Source: Promethearchaeota archaeon (GTDB taxonomy: Archaea > Asgardarchaeota > Lokiarchaeia > Sigynarchaeales > SOKP01). Taken from it: DNA of 24,751 bases. A program made the translations under genes and the position numbers. The stretch lies in assembly GCA_016839905.1 (NCBI GenBank), contig JAEOTJ010000249.1, positions 1 through 24,751 of the forward strand, given 5' to 3'. Under the pieces are notes generated by a model. It made no database searches and was not told the origin of the DNA. It saw only the letters and a program-made list of their open reading frames with translations. Of this stretch, positions 1-7,786 are shown piece after piece. Every line of letters begins with the position of its first letter. Positions within the stretch are counted from its first letter, which is position 1.

Positions 1-852
1 GCTATAATTGAACTTATTTTTTCTATAAATTTAATAAGCCTTGAAGGGAGTGTAAAAATTCTTCCCATCTTGAATTCACCAAGAAATCCATTATCAAAAG
101 GAGCAGGTTTTATTGAATATATTTTTTTTTCTCTAGCAGAAGGAGATTTTCCATACTTAATTCTTGCATTTTTTATTTTAATTACATTATTTACAGGAAG
201 GTTTTTCTGTGGGTGGATCTGTCCAATAGGAACTATCCAAGATGGATTAACAGCAATTACTCCAGATAAAAGAACAGTAAAAATGGATACTCATAACACT
301 TTATTAAAGGTTAAATTCATGTTTCTGATTCTGTTGATTATAATAATTTTTTCTTTAGGAATTTCAAAAAGTACAAATATAGTATTTTATTTTGAATTAA
401 AAACAAATTTAGGAATTCTTGCTCAAAAACCCGTTAGCTTTTTCTCTCTTTCAGAATATATTTTTGTATTTTTCCCCAATCTAATAAATCAAATGTTCGA
501 AACTCAGGGATTAACTCCCTTATTTTCTGATATCTGGGTCTTTATAATGTTTATTTTTTACTTATTAATCTTACTCACTACTCTATGGTATCCAAGAGTA
601 TATTGTAAATATTTATGTCCTTATGGAGCTCTTTGCTCTGCAATAAGTGATTATTCCTTTTTAAAATTATCAAGAAGCCCTGTTAGATGTGTTGGAAGAG
701 CTGAATGTGGTAAATGTGAAAAAGAATGTCCAAAACAGATTCGAATTTTGGATGAGCCATATGAGTTTTTTACGGGAAGAGGGGAATGTAATTTTTGCCT
801 AAAATGTAAAGAAACCTGTCCTTATAACGCAATTAATATAAAATTTGGGTAG
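1..852 (+). CDS. NapH/NosR-like membrane polyferredoxin, 5' end cut by window
   Basis: This is an integral membrane iron-sulfur protein of the NapH/NosR/CcoG type, a family that passes electrons between the quinone pool or other donors and redox enzymes. The frame is open from base 1 with no stop, so the gene starts outside the window; the TTG at 70 is internal. About four hydrophobic segments are visible. Membrane-side motifs FFCGWICPIG (about 215-245) and YCKYLCPYGALC (about 600-640) are the family signature. The C-terminus carries two [4Fe-4S] ferredoxin motifs, CVGRAECGKCEKECP followed by CNFCLKCKETCP. It ends with a normal stop. The electron partner cannot be told because upstream neighbours are missing; the next gene is on the other strand and looks unrelated. 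Family call is firm; the specific pathway (nitrate, nitrous oxide, copper-oxidase assembly or other) is not known. Confidence 0.85.
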   Translation, partial: AIIELIFSINLISLEGSVKILPILNSPRNPLSKGAGFIEYIFFSLAEGDFPYLILAFFILITLFTGRFFCGWICPIGTIQDGLTAITPDKRTVKMDTHNTLLKVKFMFLILLIIIIFSLGISKSTNIVFYFELKTNLGILAQKPVSFFSLSEYIFVFFPNLINQMFETQGLTPLFSDIWVFIMFIFYLLILLTTLWYPRVYCKYLCPYGALCSAISDYSFLKLSRSPVRCVGRAECGKCEKECPKQIRILDEPYEFFTGRGECNFCLKCKETCPYNAINIKFG

Positions 853-952
853 AAAAAAAATACTTCTATTATACACATAAAAAATATTATTAAGAATACT
901 AGCTCAATATGAGAATAAATAATAAAGAAATTCCATAAACCTATTAAATTTC

Positions 953-1642
953 TTATTTGGTTTTTAGCTGCGCTTTTAAACGCTCGATTTCTCTTTCTTT
1001 TTCTTCTATAATCTTGTCTTTCTCTTCTAACTCATGCTCAAGCTTGATTTCTTTAATCATATTACCTACGGCATATAATTCCTCATCGTCCAAATCAACA
1101 TTGCTTTTACTTGCTACTTCTTTTGTAAATTCCATCTCCTCCTTGATTACTTCTTTTAAAAGGTTTTTTAAATCGAATGATAGTATTTTTCTTGGAAATA
1201 TAATTAAAATTAAGTAATATATACAATTTTGGATTTTTATAATTTTTGTTTTAATTTTCCAATCCCTTCGACGAAAATATGCGAAATAAAGATGATTATT
1301 GCGCTTAAAGATATCCTTCCTGGCTCTTAATACGCTGGGCAACGATTTTAAAGCATCTGAGCGGAATTTAAATTCGATGACATTTGAAGGCAGGGTCAAA
1401 TCGTCGTGTTTCGAATCCTGTACTCGTTTTTTATGGTCCAATAGCCCCATACCCCTCAAATATTCTTTGTTAATGAATTTAACGAGCAAATCATGATGTG
1501 TCACATGAGCATTACTAGTCGTTTTTGAAATTTCTTTAACAAATTTGGTAATTTTATTCGACCAGAAGGCTATAAATCTAAAATTTTTACACTTTTTCGA
1601 ATGAAACGGACGAGAATTAACGATAGGTTGAGAATTACTCAT
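953..1642 (-). CDS. Rpn/PD-(D/E)XK-like nuclease, probable
   Basis: This is a protein of 229 residues with features of the Rpn (YhgA/transposase_31) PD-(D/E)XK nuclease group. The N-terminal third has HHDLLVKFI, like the Rpn HD-x-LFK opening, followed by DDLTLPSNVIEFKF, which fits the D...ExK catalytic pattern. The last 50 residues are a charged coiled coil (LEEKDKIIEEKEREIERLKA), common at the end of archaeal Rpn-like proteins. The frame extends upstream to 1699, but I prefer the ATG at 1642. A TATA-like element about 28 bases before it suits leaderless transcription, and the upstream extension is a hydrophobic AT-rich run. The stretch 1260-1640 looks clearly richer in G+C than its neighbours, hinting at transfer or a mosaic. 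Known Rpn proteins act in recombination or as mobile DNA-linked nucleases; the role here is inferred. A member of another PD-(D/E)XK group is possible. Confidence 0.55.
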   Translation of the reverse strand: MSNSQPIVNSRPFHSKKCKNFRFIAFWSNKITKFVKEISKTTSNAHVTHHDLLVKFINKEYLRGMGLLDHKKRVQDSKHDDLTLPSNVIEFKFRSDALKSLPSVLRARKDIFKRNNHLYFAYFRRRDWKIKTKIIKIQNCIYYLILIIFPRKILSFDLKNLLKEVIKEEMEFTKEVASKSNVDLDDEELYAVGNMIKEIKLEHELEEKDKIIEEKEREIERLKAQLKTK

Positions 1643-1665
1643 TATATATAATATTAGGAAATAAT

Positions 1666-1676
1666 GTATAAAAAGG
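1666..1676 (-). promoter_or_regulatory. TATA-like element for the Rpn-like gene
   Basis: Read on the minus strand the element is CCTTTTTATAC. Its centre lies about 28 bases upstream of the ATG at 1642, the spacing expected for archaeal leaderless transcription. It was used to choose the start of the nuclease-like gene. Confidence 0.4.
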
Positions 1677-1846
1677 ATGTTAAAAAAAGAGTGTAACAAA
1701 CATTTTTTTCTTCTACTAATGTATCTTGATAATATTGATATTAAATTATTATTTTAAAGAAAGAAAATTAATAATTACCTAAATAGATTTAATATAATGG
1801 TTTTATTTAATTAGATTAAAGAAAGTATGATATTCTTGAAATATTA

Positions 1847-3061
1847 ATGGATCAAAAAAAAATTGAACAAATTCGATCACATTTAAGAAAAGATTCTGAT
1901 GTAGGTGCTTATGGAATCTTAGACTCAGAGGCAGTAAGATATTTTGAAGAGGAACAAGAGAATAATTATTCAGACATAAGACCTCCATTTTTTAGAGATG
2001 TTGATAGAATTGTTCATTCGAAAGCATATAGTAGATATATTGATAAAACTCAAGTCTTCTTTGAAGCCAATAACGCAAATATTACGCATAGATCTTTACA
2101 TGTAATTTTGGTATCAAGAGTAAGCAGACAAATTGGACGTACGCTAAAACTAAACTCAGACTTAGTAGAAGGAATAGCATTAGCACATGATGTTGGACAC
2201 TCATGCTATGGCCACCTAGGCGAAGAAATATTAAATGACCTAAGTAAAAAATATGAACTGGGATCATTTATGCATAATGCTCAGAGTATCAGGTGGCTTT
2301 CTCATCTTGAAAGGCGCTTGCCTAAAGAACCCGCCAGAGGGTTAAATCTTACCCTGCAGGTACTAGATGGTATTCTCTGCCATGATGGCGAAATAAATGA
2401 ACGAGAATTAAAACCTATTAAGAAAAATGGAAAAACTTGGGAGGTTCACTTCAAGGAATACGAGGATTGTTTCTCAGAAAATAAAATCAAAAGAATACCA
2501 ATGTCATATGAGGGAATAGCAGTTAGGTTTGCCGATACGATTGCATATATAGGAAGAGATATCGAAGATGCCATCCTTCTAAAATTTATAAGCCGAAGAG
2601 ATATTCCTGAAAAATGTAAGAAAATTCTTGGAGATACAAATCGAAAAATTATGAATTCATTAATAATGGCTCTCTTAAATCACAGCTTGGATAATGATAC
2701 AATAGGGTATAATGAAGAATTTTTTGATGCTTTAAAAGAATTAAAACAATTTAATTATGAAAAAATTTATCTTAGACGAGATTTATTGACTCAAAAAGTA
2801 AAATCAAATACCCCTTATATTAAAGTATTAAAAAAAAAATTTATACTAATCTTTGAAAAATCTTTAAATGAGTTAGAACAAGAAAATTTTAATGCTCCGA
2901 TTTTTAAGGATCATGTTGAATATATTGATGATCCTGATTTTAATACTTATTTCTATCCACTTAAAGATCAAAATAAATTAACGCTGATTGTACGAGACTA
3001 TATTGCTGGAATGAGCGATAACTATTTTAGCGAAATTTATGAAAAATATAAGAAAGAATAG
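1847..3061 (+). CDS. dGTPase-like HD-domain dNTP triphosphohydrolase
   Basis: This 404-residue HD-superfamily phosphohydrolase is of the dGTP triphosphohydrolase (Dgt/SAMHD1-like) group, which releases tripolyphosphate from dNTPs and so controls nucleotide pools. The metal site is visible: H81 and H85 in HRSLHVILVSRV, the HD pair at 114-115 in ALAHDVGHSCYGH, and a late Asp near 230 in FADTIAYIGRDIEDA. The early KxxxSRYxxKTQV segment (about 59-70) also matches Dgt proteins, which have RRLxxKTQV there. The start is the ATG at 1847; I see no strong Shine-Dalgarno. It is monocistronic, with the Rpn-like gene divergent upstream and the surface-protein gene convergent 24 bases downstream. Its last 132 bases occur a second time at 6421-6552, on the far side of the surface gene. 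The exact substrate (dGTP, dATP or a mixture) cannot be told from sequence. Confidence 0.85.
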   Translation: MDQKKIEQIRSHLRKDSDVGAYGILDSEAVRYFEEEQENNYSDIRPPFFRDVDRIVHSKAYSRYIDKTQVFFEANNANITHRSLHVILVSRVSRQIGRTLKLNSDLVEGIALAHDVGHSCYGHLGEEILNDLSKKYELGSFMHNAQSIRWLSHLERRLPKEPARGLNLTLQVLDGILCHDGEINERELKPIKKNGKTWEVHFKEYEDCFSENKIKRIPMSYEGIAVRFADTIAYIGRDIEDAILLKFISRRDIPEKCKKILGDTNRKIMNSLIMALLNHSLDNDTIGYNEEFFDALKELKQFNYEKIYLRRDLLTQKVKSNTPYIKVLKKKFILIFEKSLNELEQENFNAPIFKDHVEYIDDPDFNTYFYPLKDQNKLTLIVRDYIAGMSDNYFSEIYEKYKKE

Positions 3062-3085
3062 ATCTATAAAATAAAGCTTTGTCAT

Positions 3086-6000
3086 TCAATGAATTTTTTT
3101 TAATATTTTTGCGACGCTATTACATTTATAACAGAGTAATTCTTCTGGCTCCTGAAGACCAATATAATTCTCCTTGGAAATGGGGTAGATCTTATTGCAA
3201 AAACTACAAAAGTATCCGAAATTAAAGAAATAATGTCCGCATTTCTTACAAGTAAAATGATAAAATTGATCTCTCGTTATTGAGTTAGAAATATTACAAG
3301 AATCGCAATATACGCTGAATACTGGCTTTTTTTGGGGATAAAATGGTTGTTCTCTTTGTAGTTGAGACATTTCACTCGATAATGTATTATTATTTTCAGC
3401 ACCGAATTCTGATTCTGCCCACCTTAAATCTACTTTTTCTTTATTAACCAAGTTATTTACACTTGAAGTATTCATTAATTTTTTTTGTTGAGGTGCCCTT
3501 TTTGCCACGAAGGATTTCTTATCTGAAATCCCTCCTCTATATTTTTTTTTCTTAATATATATGAATCCCGCAGAAAAAGCGATCAAGCTACCAATAATTA
3601 TAGGAGTTACAATTAAAAATAGTATATCAAAATCCTCATTATCATTATCACCATCATAAATGCGTTTTCCCGAAGGAGATTTTACAATAATCTGAATAAT
3701 ATTTGAACTTTTATTTCCAAATTCGTTAAAGGCAAAAACCCGGAAATAATAAGTCCCAACAATTAATCCTTTTATAATAAAAGAGCGATTGATATTTCCT
3801 TTTACTATTAATTCTACATCAGGATTGATTAATATAAAGTTTTCATTGCTTTGATAAAGTGAATAGTTCTCTGCATAATTTGAAGGGCTCCAAGTGAGAT
3901 TAATATGTTGTACATTCGTGATTATGCTTATATTGGTATAGAGAATGAATTCACAAGGAAATAATCTAACTTCTATAGAGATACATTCAGAACTACGATT
4001 TCCTGCACCATTAAATGCAACCACGCGATAAAAATAAATACCATTAGTATTTCCAGTATTACTATAGTCTAATGATGTGATACCTGAAGTTAAGAGATTA
4101 GCACTAGAAACATCAACAATAAATGAAGTGTCCCAGTATATACTATAATCTTCTGCATAAATTGACTCATCCCAAAGTAGAGAATAATTTCCATCCAAGT
4201 CATATGGGCTCTGAGCATCAGTATATAAACTGAAGGAAAGCGGAGGTGAAGAGCTTACATTTACAGTTATGCAATTAGAGCTTTCATTACCGATTTTATT
4301 AAAGGCTACAATGACATAATAATAAGTTCCATTTGCATTGTCATTAATAGTATAATTAAGCTCTTCTATATCAGAGGCGATCAAATTTGCTATAGACACA
4401 TCGTTAATGAAGGATGTATCCCAATAGACGGAATAATTATCCGTATATGGAGATTCATTCCAAGTGAGATTATAATCTCCATCGGTATCAATGGGACTCC
4501 CAGCATCAGTTGTTAAATTGATGAAATGTGGTCGTGATTTTACTTCTACATACTGGTTATTAGAAATTGAGCTGTTTCCTAAGATTCCTCGAGCTATCAC
4601 CCCATAGTAATAAATATCATTTGTTCCAGGATTGTCTGTATAATTAAGTTGTGTGGTTGTTCCGAGGGGGGTTAAGCTCCCAATACTTGTAATTGGTGAG
4701 GTATTTCTGAAAATATAATATTCTATGGCAAAGTCTGCATTAGTCCAGTTGAGATTAACTGTGCCATCAGTATCAATTATAGGTGTAATGGGATTTAAGG
4801 TAGGTGCTGAAGGAAGTTTAACATATTGAGCATAAACATCTGCAGTAAGTTGAGTTCTTTCATGATGCCATGCAAAATAAGCGCTTCCAGGGTTACTAGG
4901 AGAACCTGCGCATGCACTTAGCGACCATATTTCATAATAATATTGGTCAACAATCAATGGTATACCATTACCATCTAAAAGAATACTTCCCGTGGAATTG
5001 ATTATTTGTGCATAAGGAGTTAAACCATTAAGATTACGCCATCCGATAACAGCCCCTCCATTCCCATCAGATACCGCATTAATATTAATCCCATCTTGGC
5101 TGCCTACACCTATGGCTGTTCCATTACTGTACCATTGTGCATATCCTGTTGAATTTACTTTCTGACTATAGACATCCCCATTGGAACCATCGTCTCGTTC
5201 ATCTCTCCAAGCGATTATTGCACCATTATTTCCATCGGTTGTAATTGAAGGATAATCTTGATCCTCCTCAGCATTACATATTGCAGTACCATTTCCCTCC
5301 CAGTATATTTGCCCAGATCCATTGATTCTTTGAGCATAAATATCACTATTTAAAACAATTCTTCGATCAGACCATGCTATAATTGCACCTCCCATCCCAT
5401 CAGATATAGTATCGTGTTTTCTTTGAATATTGACTTGATCACATATCGGGATACCATTTTCTATCCACACTTCATGTCCAGATTTATTAATTCTTTGAGC
5501 ATATATATCACTATCTCCTGAAATCCCCCTTTTATCTTCCCAAGTAAAAATGGCACCTCCATCTCCATCCGTACATAAATCAGGATATCCTTGATCATTG
5601 GAAGCATTGCATACTTCTATTCCATTTGCTTTCCAATAGATTTCCCCTGAAGAATTAATCCTTTGAGCATAAAGATCTCTTGAGCCAGTCCCAGTATCAC
5701 TCCATATAACAATAGCGCCATAATATCCATCTGGAATAACTTTTATACTTCCTTGATGGTCTGAGGTCATATCAATTTTTACTGGAGTCCCCCATAATAT
5801 TATTCCTGAAGCATTTATCCGTTGTACATAAACTGCCATATCCCCGGGATCCCACTCTATCCAAGCAATAAATACACCTCCTTGTCCGTCCAAACAAACA
5901 GCGTGAGCCATTGGACCCTTATTAACACGAATCCCGTCTTCTCCCCAATATTTATTTCCTGAAGAATTGATCCGATTAGCATAGAGGCCTCCATCATCAT

Positions 6001-6325
6001 TCTGCCGATTGTCCATCCAAATAATGAATGCTCCTCCTTCACCGTCGCTGCATAATTTAGGATTATTTTGGGAAAAATAATAAGTACTAATTGGCAGCCC
6101 GTTATCTACCCATGTACTCATGTAGGGAGGAGGATCAGGTATATCTTTATCAGTTTGGTCAATAGTTTCGTCAATAGATTTAATATCATGCTGTTGTGTT
6201 GAAGAAGAGTAATTATCAGTGTTTATAATTAAATTAAACAGCGAATAAAAAACTATAATACATAGAAGTATTTTCCACATTGAAGACTTTCTTACAATTA
6301 TGCTTTTCACTTTTATGTATTTCAT
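3086..6325 (-). CDS. large surface protein: propeller-like repeats, Fn3-like domains, membrane helix, cytoplasmic zinc-binding tail
   Basis: This 1079-residue type I membrane protein starts with a basic stretch and a hydrophobic signal segment (about 15-35). Residues about 75-500 hold seven or eight repeats of roughly 50 residues with the pattern DGxGGAxIxWxDxR then DIYAQRINxSGxxxW and a glycine-rich end; each could be one blade of a beta-propeller. Four Fn3-like domains of about 90 residues follow (about 505-890), many with a TDGxYxLxW opening and an AFNxxGNxSS end. A single helix (about 905-930, ending in KKKK) anchors it. The cytoplasmic tail has CDSCN, CKKCGH, CSFCN and CYKCN pairs, so it probably binds one or two zinc ions. 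Many NxS/T sites would allow N-glycosylation. A surface adhesion or sensing role is inferred. A TATA-like element 29 bases upstream and a weak AAGGGA support the start. Confidence 0.8.
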   Translation of the reverse strand: MKYIKVKSIIVRKSSMWKILLCIIVFYSLFNLIINTDNYSSSTQQHDIKSIDETIDQTDKDIPDPPPYMSTWVDNGLPISTYYFSQNNPKLCSDGEGGAFIIWMDNRQNDDGGLYANRINSSGNKYWGEDGIRVNKGPMAHAVCLDGQGGVFIAWIEWDPGDMAVYVQRINASGIILWGTPVKIDMTSDHQGSIKVIPDGYYGAIVIWSDTGTGSRDLYAQRINSSGEIYWKANGIEVCNASNDQGYPDLCTDGDGGAIFTWEDKRGISGDSDIYAQRINKSGHEVWIENGIPICDQVNIQRKHDTISDGMGGAIIAWSDRRIVLNSDIYAQRINGSGQIYWEGNGTAICNAEEDQDYPSITTDGNNGAIIAWRDERDDGSNGDVYSQKVNSTGYAQWYSNGTAIGVGSQDGININAVSDGNGGAVIGWRNLNGLTPYAQIINSTGSILLDGNGIPLIVDQYYYEIWSLSACAGSPSNPGSAYFAWHHERTQLTADVYAQYVKLPSAPTLNPITPIIDTDGTVNLNWTNADFAIEYYIFRNTSPITSIGSLTPLGTTTQLNYTDNPGTNDIYYYGVIARGILGNSSISNNQYVEVKSRPHFINLTTDAGSPIDTDGDYNLTWNESPYTDNYSVYWDTSFINDVSIANLIASDIEELNYTINDNANGTYYYVIVAFNKIGNESSNCITVNVSSSPPLSFSLYTDAQSPYDLDGNYSLLWDESIYAEDYSIYWDTSFIVDVSSANLLTSGITSLDYSNTGNTNGIYFYRVVAFNGAGNRSSECISIEVRLFPCEFILYTNISIITNVQHINLTWSPSNYAENYSLYQSNENFILINPDVELIVKGNINRSFIIKGLIVGTYYFRVFAFNEFGNKSSNIIQIIVKSPSGKRIYDGDNDNEDFDILFLIVTPIIIGSLIAFSAGFIYIKKKKYRGGISDKKSFVAKRAPQQKKLMNTSSVNNLVNKEKVDLRWAESEFGAENNNTLSSEMSQLQREQPFYPQKKPVFSVYCDSCNISNSITRDQFYHFTCKKCGHYFFNFGYFCSFCNKIYPISKENYIGLQEPEELLCYKCNSVAKILKKIH

Positions 6326-6349
6326 TAAAATCCCTTTATGATTGAAAAG

Positions 6350-6359
6350 TTATATTTTT
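6350..6359 (-). promoter_or_regulatory. TATA-like element for the surface-protein gene
   Basis: On the minus strand this reads AAAAATATAA and is centred about 29 bases before the ATG at 6325. A purine-rich AAAGGGA sits a few bases ahead of the ATG. Confidence 0.4.
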
Positions 6360-6420
6360 GCCAAGATATAAGGATACTATACTTGAAAATAATAAGTTGT
6401 CTTCCTTTTTAAATATTTGT

Positions 6421-6552
6421 GATACTGATTTTAGTACTTATTTCTATCCCCTTAAAGATCAAAATAAATTAACGCTCGTTGTACGAGATTATATTGCTGG
6501 AATGAGCGACAACTATTTTAGCGAAATTTATGAAAAATATCAGAAAGATTAA
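6421..6552 (+). pseudogene. duplicated 3' fragment of the dGTPase-like gene
   Basis: These 132 bases align without gaps to the last 132 bases of the dGTPase-like gene (2930-3061), with about ten mismatches by eye. Most changes are silent or conservative, and the frame and stop codon are kept. The shared protein end includes FYPLKDQNKLTL and DYIAGMSDNYFSEIYEKY. Upstream of 6421 the similarity stops and there is no HD domain and no good start codon; the frame opens only at a TTG at 6358. It is therefore a remnant, not a working enzyme. Its position behind the 3.2-kb surface gene suggests that a duplication or insertion placed that gene between the two copies. Whether a short peptide is still made cannot be told. 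Confidence 0.8.
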
Positions 6553-6608
6553 AAAAATTTTTTAATAACATTATTTTCATTTTTATTTTTAAGGATAAAT
6601 ATATTAGA

Positions 6609-6790
6609 GGATTACACATTTAAGGCAGATTATAAATGAGTTTTTTACTTTTTCAGTCACGGGGTTTTTTTCAATCGTGTCCTAAAGTGAAGCTTTGGGA
6701 TTAAGGATGTCACGGGGTTTTTTAAAAAGTTTAAATTTTTTTTAACTGAAAACTATTTTTTTTTGTATCCACCAAAATAATGTGTAATCC
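6609..6790. mobile_element. possible MITE-like element with 12-bp perfect inverted ends
   Basis: The non-coding 182 bases begin with GGATTACACATT (6609-6620) and end with its exact reverse complement AATGTGTAATCC (6779-6790). Inside are two copies of GTCACGGGGTTTTTT (6656-6670 and 6709-6723), which stand out in this AT-rich setting. There is no open frame of note and no clear target-site duplication; only GA on either side matches in the right order. This layout resembles a miniature inverted-repeat element mobilised by a transposase elsewhere. The other reading is a regulatory or structured non-coding region. Confidence 0.4.
6656..6723 (+). repeat. direct repeat pair GTCACGGGGTTTTTT
   Basis: Two identical 15-base copies at 6656-6670 and 6709-6723 have start points 53 bases apart. 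They lie inside the inverted-repeat-bounded segment. The G4T6-7 run is unlike the surrounding sequence. They may be subterminal transposase-binding repeats or part of an unknown RNA. Confidence 0.7.
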
Positions 6791-7025
6791 GATCATTATA
6801 TAGTCGTACTGTAATTTAAAACTATCTTAATTATTTAATAAAACCTATTTTTCATATGAAAAAAAAGAAAAAATCTTGAAGTTTATTTTTTACCTATAAA
6901 GGTTATAATGTTGTAAAATTAGAGTATTAATAAAAATAAATCATTAGAATTTTTGTTTTCTTAATTTAATATTTTAATAAAAATAAAAATAGGTGAAAGA
7001 TTTAGGGAGAGAATCCTTTATAATT
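6791..7025. other. AT-rich intergenic stretch, nothing recognised
   Basis: With 6553-6608 this makes up the rest of the 473-base gap between the dGTPase remnant and the tRNA gene. It consists of A/T runs with no open frame, hairpin or repeat that I can support. T-runs on the minus strand just after the tRNA could end its transcription. Confidence 0.5.
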
Positions 7026-7098
7026 TAGGCCTGCCAGGATTCGAACCTGGGTCAAAGGGTTCAGGGCCCTCTATGCTTGGCCGCTACACCACAGGCCT
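7026..7098 (-). tRNA. tRNA-Gln (anticodon CUG), with C33
   Basis: This 73-nt cloverleaf has acceptor stem AGGCCTG/CAGGCCT (seven pairs, A1-U72) with discriminator A73, D-arm GTGTAGCGGCCAAGCAT, anticodon stem GAGGG/CCCTT, a 4-nt variable loop and T-arm CCAGG-TTCGAAT-CCTGG. It matches the archaeal tRNA-Gln pattern, including A1-U72. The anticodon loop is CCCTGAA, so the anticodon is CTG, reading codon CAG. Base 33 is C instead of the near-universal U. No intron is seen and CCA is not encoded. In archaea this tRNA is usually charged with Glu and then amidated by GatDE. Confidence 0.9.
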
Positions 7099-7248
7099 TG
7101 GTATTTTTTATATCTCTTTTTCTGAGTATTAATAAAGAGAAGAAATTATAAATTATTTTTGATAAATAAAATATTTTATCTGTTATATAAATAGCTGGAG
7201 ATCACGGTTCAAATCAATACCAGGCTATCTCCCTATCTAAAAAAAGAA

Positions 7249-7662
7249 TTAATTAATGATTAAATATCGGAAATTTTTAACTTCTTTTATACTGTTTATA
7301 TCAACAACGATTTTATGGAAATTTTGAATAATACCTTCAAAAATAATAAATATAATCACATTTTTGTCCTGAAAATATTGATTTTTACTTACAATTTGAT
7401 CCTTGAATTTATTTTCAATCTTATTGATTTTTTTCTGAATATTAATATCATTTGGTATTACTACTATCAGATTTCCAATTAGCTTTTTATTAATTGATTT
7501 TAGTTCGGGATATATTTCGGCAATTGAGCCAGAGGCTTCTATAGAGCCCATTAAACGAAGTAAAGCGTCTCTAATTAGTTTTGATTTATTTTCATATTGA
7601 TTTTTAGAAACTAATTTATTAATAAACCGTTTGAGGCTCTCATTAATAGATATACTTATTAT
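7249..7662 (-). CDS. NikR/CopG-like ribbon-helix-helix protein, start codon unclear, perhaps decayed
   Basis: Conceptual translation reads ISISINESLKRFINKLVSKN and then ENKSKLIRDALLRLM, a good ribbon-helix-helix (RHH) DNA-binding domain, followed by an about 95-residue domain like the NikR C-terminal ACT-type fold. The order and length (about 138 residues) match NikR. Two things are odd. First, the frame has no ATG, GTG or TTG ahead of the RHH domain; between the upstream stop (7696-7698) and ISISI only ATA/ATT codons could start it, so 7662 is a guess. The first ATG, at 7551, would remove the DNA-binding part. Second, the His/Cys nickel ligands of true NikR are absent: the equivalent strand reads KNVIIFIIFEG. 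It may be a metal-independent regulator using a rare start, or a gene that has lost its start. The family is fairly sure, its activity is not. Confidence 0.55.
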   Translation of the reverse strand: MISISINESLKRFINKLVSKNQYENKSKLIRDALLRLMGSIEASGSIAEIYPELKSINKKLIGNLIVVIPNDINIQKKINKIENKFKDQIVSKNQYFQDKNVIIFIIFEGIIQNFHKIVVDINSIKEVKNFRYLIIN

Positions 7663-7786
7663 CGGAATTATAAAACACCACTTTGAATAAAAATCTTAAT
7701 ATTTCTCTTAATTGATTAATAATATCATATTTTCAAATATATATTTATTGACAATATTTTATAATTTTTAGATATAAAAAAGTTGT

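Noticed and set aside
1643..1699. N-terminal hydrophobic extension of the Rpn-like protein
   Set aside because: This stretch holds the TATA-like element and the AT-rich promoter region. Rpn-like nucleases have no signal peptide.
4800..6100. Regularly spaced repeats at DNA level, considered as a CRISPR or satellite array
   Set aside because: The periodicity of about 150-170 bases is codon-based, diverged and in frame. It encodes protein repeats, not a nucleic-acid array.
6358..6552. 64-residue open frame as a separate gene
   Set aside because: It starts only at a TTG, and its sole recognisable part is the copied end of the dGTPase gene. It is listed as a pseudogene fragment.
7104..7114. TATA-like TTTTTTATATC as promoter of tRNA-Gln
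   Set aside because: It lies only about 12 bases from the mature 5' end, too close for archaeal initiation about 25 bases downstream. The real promoter is probably further up.
7197..7232. tRNA-like look: GGTTCAAATC inside a 6-bp stem GGAGAT/ATCTCC, next to the tRNA-Gln gene
   Set aside because: The T-arm stem does not pair properly (only three pairs around a ten-base loop) and no other arms can be drawn. It may be a terminator-like hairpin or a tRNA relic, but that is too weak to list.
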